A DNA stretch of 41,610 nt from Amoebophrya sp. A120 (taxonomy: Eukaryota; Sar; Dinophyceae; Syndiniales; Amoebophryaceae): the NCBI GenBank assembly GCA_905178155.1, contig CAJINV010000001.1:5075992-5117601 (forward strand), read 5' to 3'. The notes under the pieces are model-generated. The model was not told the DNA's origin and ran no database searches. It worked only from the letters and a program-made list of their open reading frames with translations. Positions 33,379 through 41,610 of this stretch are shown in pieces (positions within the stretch are counted from its first letter, which is position 1; the number at the start of each line of letters is the position of its first letter). The position numbers were made by a program, and so were the translations under genes.

Positions 33379-36300
33379 TCACTTGTGCTTTTTATGTTGT
33401 CCAGAATTTGGCAGGGTTGTGCCAGACGCCGCGGTTTTTGCCATTTTCTGCTGCTTCCGTTTATACCGTTCCTCGATGGCCTTTCTCTTGCTCAACTCGG
33501 CCTTCTGACGTGCGCGAGCCGACGCGTTCCATTGCCAAGCCATGAATCTGTGGATATTAGGTCGAGTAGTGGTTTGCTTCGGCTTCAACATTGACGAGTT
33601 GCCTCAGAAACAAAAATGCACACTTACACGAGATACATCTTCACTGAGCGAAGATCTTAAAAGAACGTAAAGTACTTTCTTACCCAAACAATCCGAGAAA
33701 CAGGCTGGTGGCGACCAGTTGCACGACCTGTTGCACCCAGCAGGAGAAACCCTCTTCGCTGGTACCGAAAATGCTGTTTTTGGTTTTATACGCACCCCAA
33801 TCCGGACGGGAAGAATACGCACGTGAATCCTCCCGTATCTGCAAGAACGACCTCACACAAGATGCTACATGCGGAGCTTTTCACTCTGACAGGAATTCCA
33901 GCAACATCAAAGTGGACGAGCCACAAAAGATTGCTTCTAATCGGCAAGAACGTAGCGCGAAAGATGTTGATAGTGATGCGCTTATGGCCATCAGCAGCCG
34001 AAGAAGGAGGCAAGTCTAAGTGCTTAAAAGTCCTCTCGCATGTAGTTGCACTTGCACGTACAAGTCGTCCTTAAGAACAAGAACCTCTGTTGTAGTCATG
34101 CAGTACTTCTGCGGAGGTCTCCTGCGGACACAGGCGGATGCACAACTCGCATACGGATTCTTGCACTTTCATGCTGGCCATCTTCTGCATCATGAAGTAG
34201 TACTCCGTTTGCAGCGACTATCCAAGAAAAAAACTGTGTAAGTGTAAGTTTGTAGGAAGAGCAGCATCACAAATTCGCTTTGCATTACAGGGAAAACCTA
34301 TCATGCGCAGCTAGTACGTGGAAACACCTATGAAAGTAGCCTATGAAGCAGATCCAGCATGACAAGTGTATACAGTTTTGCACTTTCTGCATCACAGACT
34401 TACGCTCACATAGTTTTCTTCTGGCATAGCGACCGGACCTTGTCCGCGCGTTCGCTCTCATATCAAATGTAAAAGTGTCTGGGTCTGGAAGATTGCCAGG
34501 TTTACCATGCACATTTTGCATGACTCCTGATGTCTGTGATGCATGCCCTAGCGTCACAGATTTTGTGAGGGCTTCCTGATGCCTATACCGCATGACCAAT
34601 GCTCTTTCCGTGTGGCAAAACTTGAACCCTCTTTGCAGCTGCTCATGCAATACAGATTTTTTTAGAATCCAAAATCAGCATGACAAGTTGGATTCTTCCA
34701 GACCCAGACATTTTTACAGTTGATATCTCATCCAGCGCTTCGAATGTGAGTTGGATCCGCCCCGGCAGCTTATGGGAGTCGAGTGTCAGTATTGAAATCG
34801 AAAAAGTTGAATATAACTTGTAATGCTAAACCGAAAGCGAAATAATTTGTAATGCATAAAATCGATACCAGTTGGAAGCCCAATTTCCAAGCGGCCGGCG
34901 CATGACAAATTTCGGCACCGTTTACATCCAGCTTGTCATTCTGTTTAGGGACAGAAAACGTCCTTTGTCATGCTACTTTAGCAGCTCTATCGCAGACCCC
35001 AAACAGGATGACAGTCGGCCTCGCTTGCCATCCCTGCAATAGAGGCGCGCGCGCTTCATGTCTTGATGCAATTTATGCATGGAAAATCATTTCAACTTTG
35101 TCGATTTCAAACCTGACGCTTGCATACAGCTCCGGCGACTTGTAGTCTTTGAATTTGTCGAACTCTTCGCGGTTCAGAGAGCCGAAGCAGTGCACGGTGA
35201 GCTGAGAGAGCATATGAACTGCAGAAGTATCGTACTAGTATGAATCGCGTGACAAATTAGCTTAGCATGACGAATGGAATTTGTCATGCTGTTTTACCTT
35301 GGGAAAAAGATCTGTAATGCATGATTGCAATTACTACGAGTACGATACTTTTGCACAGGATAGAGCAGTTGCGAAAGCAGTTCGTGCTTGCCGCGGGCCA
35401 TGTTATCAAGTGTAAAATGTCTGGGTCTGGAAGAGTTCATGTTTGTCATGCTTGTCTAGCATGACCCTTAAATCTGTCATGCACGTTACCCAAGAGCTCC
35501 GTTTTTCTGTGATGCAGAAGCGCAGTCTGTCATGTAGAATAGGCAACACCTAGGAGCTCAGAAACTTGTCATGCTGAGCCAGCATCTGTAGCCTCATCAT
35601 GAGACGCCACCCAGCATCACAAGTTTCCAGACCCAGACATTTTTACATTTGATACATGTAGAGTTCGTACAGCTGCTTCTGCCGCACTTCCTCCCCGCCC
35701 CGCAACGCCCACTTGGAGTTCTGCACTTCCTGTCCCGACATCTTCAGACAGGTGTGCAGCAGCTTGTAGGTATCAGCGTCCCCTTGCTTTTGCACAAGTA
35801 TCCAAGAAGGGCACAAATTGACTAACACGAGGGCAAAATCGAGGTCATCTACTTCTTCTTTTCGCGGTCCTCTACTTCGAGCACGAGCGTTTCAACTTTA
35901 ATGTTCTCAAGACAATCACCTTATATCTCCATGAAGATGAACATGCAGGCCCACTAGACTACATAAAGATCATGAAGACAGTATCTATCACTATGACTAT
36001 GAGCTGCATGTAAGTACGACTGAAACTAGGTATGACATATCATTCTTGACTCCGCCTACTTCCTTGAGCAAGCCAGCACAAATCAGATAAATTTAAGTGG
36101 AGTTTTTACTACATATGCATGCACTATCATACTTACTATGATAATGCTTGTGCTGCACCTTCCACTCCCCCGCCCTTGCACGAGCACGACGGTCCTTCTG
36201 GATACAATTCAGCATTGCCACCCCGAGCTGCTGCACCGAGATGTTTTCGCGATTGAGCCACAGCATCAGGCGATGCGCGCGGTCGCCCAGCTGCTTGATT

Positions 36301-38272
36301 GCGTCGGTGACCTCGTCCGCCTTGTCGCTGTTGAGGTTAAACACGTTGTTCCCCAAAAACAGATCCGCGACCTCGGTGCGCATTTTCTCGATTTTGTTGT
36401 CCCGGTCCCAGAGCGAAGCGTGCTTCATGCCATCCACCTTCTCGTAGATAATCCGGTTAAACCAGTCGAACGCCAGGTACTGCGAGTCCGTTTATCCCAC
36501 AGAAAAAAGCAGGAAAATCTGCACTGCGTATCCCAAATAGCATGCTTTCAGCTCGCCAATGACAGACTCACTTTTTTTCAATTTCACTTCTGATTCTGTT
36601 AAATTATTTATTTCTTTTGCGTTTGCCAATGTGCCCTGCCTGCTTTTTGCTGTATGATATCCCCTCCTGGTTGCCCAGCGCGTCGGACAGCATCGCTTCG
36701 GCGAGCGCCTTGCTGGTCGGGTCCGCTCCGCCGCCTGTTTCTTTGTTCACGTGTGCGTTTGGGAAGAAAATCTGGCTCAGGTACAGCCGTGCCATTTTCT
36801 TGATCTCGTCGTCCGCCTGCTTCCGTTGCTTCACCTCCTCCCGCACCCGCCCATATGCGGCGTGCACGAGCTCCTTGAGAACTTTCTTCGACATAGCGCT
36901 TTTGCCGGGGAGCGCTGTTCCGTCGGGCGTAGTACTACTAGCTACAGTAGCGCCTTCTTCTCCGCTCAGTTGTTGTTCCTTTTTGGCCAGCATTTCCTGG
37001 GCGTGCAAGTCCTTTCCCATCTGATAGGCTGCGTCGCAGAACTCGCACTTCACCTCCCCGTTCGGCTGCTCCTTGAACAGCATGTTCGTCAGCATCGAAG
37101 CCGCCGTCGCCTTTGCGTCCAGCACATTGGAGGGGACTACACGACGACCCGCACCGAAATCAAAAAGCGTCTCGCCCTTTTTCAGCCCGAAGTCCGAGTT
37201 TGGGATCAGCATGTCGACGACGTACTCCACCTTCTCGCCGTTTTGCCGCTTGTTAATCTTCAGCTTCTATGAACTGCAAATGTATGAATATCGTACTCGT
37301 ATAAATGCATTACAAATTTGAATTTCTCAGCATGAGAGTAAAATCTGTAACTGTAATGCGGATTTTCCTTAAGAAAAAGATTTGTAATGCATGACTGCAA
37401 TACGAGTACGATAGTTTTGCACAGGATAGCTTCTGTTCGTCCAGGAGATTGGTGATGTTCTTCCCCGTTCCATCGTCCAGCGGCGGAGCCGGGGGATACT
37501 GCACATTAAACTCATCATCACCCTGCTGGTCCGAAGTTGAACTATCAGCATTTTGATTTCCAGATCCTGTCCCGGTAGAAGTTGCCGTCTGCTCCCATTC
37601 TTCATTGGCGTCCTCCTCGTCGCCTTCGTCATCGTCACCCGCACGGAACATTTTTGTCTTCTTTGCGGGAGCTGCTTCTTTTTCGGCAGCACGTTCAGCA
37701 GCGAAGGCGGGCGCTTCCGCCTCCCCTTCCTCGACATCTTCAACACCATCACCTGGATTGTTGTGGTGCTGCTCAGCCTCAGGTGCTGGAGCACCAGCAT
37801 GCTGGGCTGGACGAGAGCTAGTACTCTTAGTGGTTTGATGCTCCCGGCGAGAGAGATTCTTGCTCCCGATGGGCAGCTCCTTGTTCGCATTTTCTACTTG
37901 CACCTTTTCCACCTCCCCGGCGGTGAGTTTATCCTCCGATCTGGTTTCGACGTGGTGGTGGTCCCGCCCGGGCGTGTCCTTACTGGTCGACAATGTAGGA
38001 GGTTCGTCCGACTGCTCCTGCAGGTCATCCCGTACACGAACGACGTTGTCATGGTCGGTACTACCGTGTTGCGCAGTAGAACTTGGGACAGCAGATGTTG
38101 AGCCGGCTTTTACAGGAGCGACAACATTCGGATTCGCGTTTGCAAAAAGCCCAGCACCGCTGTAGCATAGTAGAAACGAAAAGAACGATGCCCAGGAAAT
38201 AGAACAACACATTCTGGAGCCTGGTCCGTTGCTCTGAACTGGCACTAAGGAATCCATCGGCATCACTTTCAT
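33379..38272 (-). CDS. Eleven-exon membrane protein riddled with introners
   Basis: Exons: 38272-37428, 37261-36640, 36479-36154, 35790-35655, 35398-35362, 35206-35100, 34777-34726, 34455-34428, 34212-34107, 33838-33684, 33547-33379; about 857 aa with every phase compatible. The N-terminus has a hydrophobic stretch (SWASFFSFLLCYSGAGLF) fit for a signal peptide or anchor, then a long acidic low-complexity region. The middle is helical and contains VKCEFCDAAYQMGKDL and, later, VCELCIRLC, two paired-cysteine sites. Near the C-terminus VVQLVATSLFLGLFGFMAWQ is a clear membrane span followed by a Lys/Arg-rich tail ending HKKHK. This suits a luminal or extracellular protein anchored at its C-terminus; the family is not recognised. 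Seven introns are direct-repeat-bounded elements. The exon 2/3 join (GCAG repeat) and exon 9/10 join (GT-AG) are the least certain. Confidence 0.65.
34219..34427. mobile_element. Introner E, 209 bp
   Basis: Flanked by the 6-bp repeat AGCGAC (34213-34218, 34428-34433). Its ends are imperfect inverted repeats (left TATCCAAGAAAAAAACTGTG; right, read inverted, ATGCCAGAAGAAAACTATGT). Excising one repeat joins VRSL to QTEYYF in frame. CATGACA and CATCACA motifs occur inside. Confidence 0.65.
34461..34725. mobile_element. Introner, family A copy 2, 265 bp
   Basis: Same termini as family A (TATCAAATGTAAAAGTGTCT ... CAGTTGATA) with a 5-bp TSD TCTCA (34456-34460, 34726-34730). The interior is more diverged from the other two copies. 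Excision joins EALDE to SERADKV in frame and leaves a 28-nt exon beside it. Confidence 0.88.
34783..35099. mobile_element. Introner D, 317 bp
   Basis: Bounded by the 5-bp repeat GTCGA (34778-34782, 35100-35104). Excision joins VRFEID to SHKLPGR in frame. The ends carry related inverted words (AAAGTTGAATAT against ATTTCAACTTT). Alternative joins a few codons away also keep frame, so the precise border is less certain than for families A and B. Confidence 0.55.
35213..35361. mobile_element. Introner, family B copy 1, 149 bp
   Basis: Flanked by the 6-bp repeat AGAGCA (35207-35212, 35362-35367). It ends in CGAGTACGATACTTTTGCAC followed by AGGAT, matching the copy at 37269-37427, and its other end has the inverted core GTATCGTACTAGTA. 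Excision joins ELLSQLL to SQLTVH in frame. Confidence 0.85.
35404..35654. mobile_element. Introner, family A copy 3, 251 bp
   Basis: Family A termini with a 5-bp TSD CATGT (35399-35403, 35655-35659). Its reverse complement matches the element at 630-881 nearly base for base over the full length. Excision joins LYELYM to ARGKHELL in frame. Confidence 0.9.
35796..36153. mobile_element. Introner F, 358 bp
   Basis: Bounded by TGCAC (35791-35795, 36154-36158). Excision joins GEWKVQ to KQGDADTY in frame. The left end shares TATCCAAGAA with introner E. The borders can also be read as GT-AG three codons shorter, so a conventional intron is possible. Confidence 0.45.
37269..37427. mobile_element. Introner, family B copy 2, 159 bp
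   Basis: Flanked by the 7-bp repeat AGCTTCT (37262-37268, 37428-37434). It starts ATGAACTGCAAATG and ends TACGATAGTTTTGCACAGGA plus T, as in family B copy 1, with an internal inverted core around ATCGTACTCGTAT. Excision joins LLDEQK to LKINKRQ in frame. Confidence 0.88.
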
Positions 38273-38860
38273 ACACCAGCTAATTCCGAAGCTGAAGGGT
38301 CTACTTTTCACGTGGTTCAATAACAAAAACAGTATTCTTATCCTTGCATATGCAAAAACGAATGTTGGAATTCTTTCATGACATGGTAGACTTCTTGTTC
38401 GCTCTAAATTTTATCTCGAAAGAACTTGACAACATGAACATACTGCTCTAAGACGGTCGCGCTCGATAAACTCATCCCAATCTATCTCTCAAAGACGCAC
38501 AGAAAATCACGCCAGAAGCACAGACGTCGGGGCCAGAGACGGATGGACACAAACACCACTATGATAATCGCTGGGCACTGAGAACACAATCGACGTTCGC
38601 TCCGTTACAAGACACAGATACTCAGCGAGAATTGACTTGATACTGCTTCGAAATTATAAGTCCATAGTTCTTTTGGTTTTCCTGTCGCGTGGCTGGTTGT
38701 CGCTGTAGCGTTAACAGAGCATGCACTTGTTCTACTTTTCTTGTTCTACTTTTCGTTTATGCCGCAATCCACTTTCGGAACGATTCCGCATTATGATAGA
38801 TCTTACTCCTTGTTGACCGACGCTGTGCATCAATTCGTGTTCAATAATTCCCCGTCCGAT
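38273..38860. other. Intergenic, no gene seen
   Basis: Spacer between the start of the 11-exon gene and the stop of SEN2. Open frames are short; nothing repetitive. Confidence 0.45.
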
Positions 38861-39616
38861 TCAGTATTTCCATCGGTTGAAAACCCAGCCTTTTCCGGTT
38901 TTGGCGTTTATCATACAGAGTTTTTTCCCGACGCTGGTACACAGCCGCGACTTTGCCGCCACCGTGCCCCAGGTTGTTAGGTGATGTGTGTGGTTTTCCC
39001 CATGAGCTTTCGCGTCAAAGGTTCCGCCATGGTCTACCAACACCGCAAATTTGGCGTGATTTTTTCCCTGACCACTCCCCTCGTAGACGAGAAAGTCAAC
39101 GCCAAACTTCAATCCGGAGCGAACTATGTAGCCTCGTTCTTTTAACATAGCGTAGACGCTGTTTCGGTTCTTTCTGGAAATTTCAACAAAAGACATAGTA
39201 CAACGTTCGGAAGAAGTTGTTACTCGATCCGGCACTTCTATCTCGTCATGTAATTCCTTCCCCGGAGACTTTTTGCTCCTTTTTGGTGGTGAAGGTACTG
39301 TAGCACCTGCGCTAGCATCAACATCCTGTCGCGCTGCTCTGCTAGAAGAGGAGCTCGATGCTGAAGCTGAAGCCCCAGCGGTCCCTGCAGCTTTTTTGGC
39401 AGTTCCTTGTTCACTGATCAGCTTTTTTTCCCGCAAAAAAGCCATTTCCTGGCGGTCGAAAACGAGATGGGAATCGTCGAGAATACTACCCATCCCCATA
39501 CGGTGAATGACCTTTTCGTACCATTCCAAGGAGACTTCTTTCGACTGCACGAAGCATCGTCCGGTGTGCACACACTCCTCCAGAGCTGTTATCGGCGGCA
39601 AGAGAGAGGGCTCCAT
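38861..39616 (-). CDS. SEN2: tRNA-splicing endonuclease catalytic subunit SEN2
   Basis: A 251-aa single exon from ATG at 39616 (MEPSLLPP); the longer frame above it has no ATG. The C-terminal endonuclease fold is clear: YAMLKERGYIVRSGLKFGVD followed by FLVYEG, NHAKFAVLVDHGG, and TTWGTVAAKSRLC followed by TSVGKKL. The expected catalytic triad is Tyr178, His187 and Lys231, all present. The N-terminal LEWYEKVIHRMGMGSIL segment fits the Sen2 N-terminal domain, and the linker in between is Ser/Ala-rich. Sen2 cleaves the 5' splice site of pre-tRNA introns in the SEN complex in the nucleus. It is shorter than fungal and animal Sen2 (about 380-465 aa), mainly in the linker. Confidence 0.9.
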   Translation of the reverse strand: MEPSLLPPITALEECVHTGRCFVQSKEVSLEWYEKVIHRMGMGSILDDSHLVFDRQEMAFLREKKLISEQGTAKKAAGTAGASASASSSSSSRAARQDVDASAGATVPSPPKRSKKSPGKELHDEIEVPDRVTTSSERCTMSFVEISRKNRNSVYAMLKERGYIVRSGLKFGVDFLVYEGSGQGKNHAKFAVLVDHGGTFDAKAHGENHTHHLTTWGTVAAKSRLCTSVGKKLCMINAKTGKGWVFNRWKY

Positions 39617-40070
39617 GGTGTTCGGAAGTTCTACTACTTGACAACGTCTGGATATTTGTTCGCTACAGCATCGTAGTTTTCTGCAGCTCAATTACGGGCA
39701 CAAGTTACACTAACGTTCGCAGATGATCTCTCGATTAATACGCAGGGATCGCGCAGCCAGGGGTGTCACAGTCGCTGTCACATCATATAATTAATTTGCT
39801 GCTACTTGAACCTGATCGTGATTGCCGTTGCCATGCCATGGGTCATTACAGCACAGAGATCGAGATCCGGTGAATAGTGGCATCGGGAGCGAAGAACTGC
39901 TTGCTCTTGGATGCCGAAACAGACGGAGACGCAGACTCAAACAAAGTCTAGGAACCTCCTCAGGTCGAGAATTTTTTTTTGTAAATGTAACTCAGAACCT
40001 GGTTGCATTTTGAAGGTTCACTAACTTGCTTATCCTTTTCTTGTCTTTCTGCGGACATGTAAAGCTGTGA
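39617..40070. other. Intergenic, no gene seen
   Basis: Upstream region of SEN2 leading into the CG-rich array. No coding or structured feature recognised. Confidence 0.4.
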
Positions 40071-40076
40071 GGTGTG

Positions 40077-41105
40077 CGTGCGCGCGCGCGCGCGTTTTGC
40101 GTGTTTTTGCGCGCGCGCGCGCGCTTTTTGGCGCGTTTGCGCGTGCGCGCGCGCGCGCGGAGCTGCGTTTTTGCGCGCACGCGCGCGCGCACGCTTTTAA
40201 GCCAGGTGTGTCAGATGTGTGTGTGCGCGCTTCCGCGCGCGCTGGTGTGCGCGGCGCGCGCGCGCGCGCACACGGGGACCAGGAGGAGGTGCGCGCGCGC
40301 GCGCGCTCCCGCTCGCGCTCCTGTGCTCTGCGCGCGCGCGCGCGCACACGGGGATGCGGAGGAGGTGCGCGCGCGCGCGCGCTCCCGCGCGCGCCCCTGT
40401 GCGCGGCGCGCGCGCGCACAGGGGGACCAGGAGGAGGTGCGCGCGCGCGCGCGCTCCCGCGCGCGCTCCTGTGCTCTGCGCGCGCGCGCACACGGGGATG
40501 CGGAGGAGGTGCGCGCGCGCGCGCGCACAGGGGGACCAGGAGGAGGTGCGCGCGCGCACGCGCTCCCGCGCGCGCTCCTGTGCTCTGCACGCGCGCGCGC
40601 GCGCGCGCGCGCACACGGGGATGCGGAGGAGGTGCGCGCGCGCGCGCGCCCCCGCGCGCGCTCCTGTGCGCGGCGCGCGCGCGCGCGCGCACAGGGGGAC
40701 CAGGAGGAGGTGCGCGCGCGCTCCCGCGCGCGCTCCTGTGCGCTGCGCGCGCGCGCGCGCGCACACGGGGATGCGGAGGGGACGCGCGCGCGCGCGCTCC
40801 CGCGCGCGCTCCTGTGCGCGGCGCGCGCGCGCGCGCACAGGGGGACCAGGAGGAGGTGCGCGCGCGCGCGCGCACAGGGGGACCAGGAGGAGGTGCGCGC
40901 GCGCGCGCGCACAGGGGGACCAGGAGGAGGTGCGCGCGCGCGCGCGCTCCCGCGCGCGCTCCTGTGCGCTGCGCGCGCGCGCGCGCACACGGGGATGCGG
41001 AGGGGACGCGCGCGCGCGCGCTCCCGCGCGCAGACGGGGATGCGGAGGAGGCGCGCGCGCGCTCCCGCGCGCACACGGGGATGAGGAGGAGACGCGCGCG
41101 CGCAC
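40077..41105. repeat. Compound (CG)n array with higher-order units
   Basis: Runs of 4-14 CG dinucleotides separate two alternating 15-20-bp linkers (ACACGGGGATGCGGAGGAGG and ACAGGGGGACCAGGAGGAGG types) and a CTCCCGCGCGCGCTCCTGTG block. Composite units of about 60-120 bp recur roughly ten times. Alternating purine-pyrimidine CG runs favour Z-DNA. Long frames on both strands are artefacts of the repeat (Ala-Arg strings). Confidence 0.95.
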
Positions 41106-41610
41106 GCACTTGGATGGGGAGGAGACGGAGCAGTCCACCGCTCTTGGTGGTTGAAAAAGGTGTCTGTGCGTGAAGGCTCCAAAGGTCGAGCGTTGCCAAG
41201 CTACTCCCGACGGCAGGCTTGCGCCTGAAGGACGCTCTTTCTATTCCTGTTGTCCTCCAGACGCAATGTCCTACCCGCGCTCTTGCCTGGGAGCGCGTTT
41301 CGCTTGCGCGGTTGCTTGGGTGCGTGCTTGCTTCTGTGGCCGGGTTGTTCTACTGTGGCAGGGTGATCTTGGCCCATTTCATCAACCACCGGGGGCATCA
41401 ACCCCACCACCCACCTACGAGGCACAACAGCGGCTACCATTAGCCAGGCACAGAGCAGGCGAGGGGAGGGGCAGGCAGGCAGCCGCCGCTGTCCCGAGCC
41501 GCCGCTGGCTCGCGGGCCGGGCAATTTCATCAGCCACATCAGCCGGCCAGGCGCAGGGCACGCAGGCAAAGGGGCGGGCAGACAAGGGCATGTCCACCTT
41601 AATCAGACAG
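41106..41610. other. GC-rich end of window, no gene called
   Basis: A 122-codon minus frame (41201-41569) is Pro/Arg/Ala-rich and lacks support. A gene cut by the window edge cannot be excluded. Confidence 0.35.

Noticed and set aside
34790-35111. Alternative border of introner D at AGG|CTG
   Set aside because: It also keeps frame but has no direct repeat; the GTCGA border fits the rule seen in the other introners.
36485-36660. GGGATA direct repeat as the exon 2/3 border in the 11-exon gene
   Set aside because: The join shifts the frame; the GCAG repeat a little inside keeps it.
40030-41199. Frames of more than 300 codons on both strands in the CG array
   Set aside because: Ala-Arg strings from (CG)n read in any frame; not proteins.

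Overview
The window looks like nuclear DNA of a dinoflagellate-type eukaryote, most plausibly an introner-rich syndinian parasite of the Amoebophrya kind. The reasons are: spliced genes, all supported genes on the minus strand (unidirectional clustering as in dinoflagellates), and many introns that are themselves short repeated elements with inverted ends and target-site duplications (TSDs), often without GT-AG borders. The lineage is inferred; no rRNA or spliced-leader gene is present to prove it. No tRNA, rRNA or CRISPR array was seen.

Layout. 0.3-2.9 kb: a RanBP1/Nup50-type Ran-binding-domain protein with two mobile-element introns. 3.9-14.5 kb: four tandem copies of an unrecognised gene family (members 1, 2, 3, 4; member 3 carries a frameshift), interrupted by an unrelated single-exon gene at 9.4-10.1 kb. 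15.1-20.1 kb: a gene-poor repeat island with a 19-bp minisatellite, a 102-126-bp minisatellite, a 1323-bp inverted-repeat element nested in that second array with a 7-bp TSD, and a 676-bp element with 56-bp perfect inverted repeats. 20.4-39.6 kb: a second gene cluster with a three-exon membrane protein, a 683-aa unknown protein, APC/C subunit CDC16/APC6 with a 540-residue low-complexity N-terminal extension, a small anchored protein, an 11-exon membrane protein and tRNA-splicing endonuclease subunit SEN2. 40.1-41.1 kb: a compound (CG)n array with strong Z-DNA potential.

The most striking system is intron creation. At least nine introns are bounded by 4-8 bp direct repeats, and splicing exactly one repeat copy out restores the reading frame. 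Several have terminal inverted repeats, two families recur in unrelated genes or in one gene, and the ~250-bp family A occurs in both orientations relative to transcription. In the 11-exon gene, seven such introns lie within 3.2 kb and leave exons of only 28, 37 and 52 nt. In the tandem family, member 1 has a TSD-bounded intron that its three paralogues lack, which is direct evidence of a recent gain.

All exon models were built by hand from frames, splice dinucleotides and direct repeats; transcripts would be needed to confirm them.
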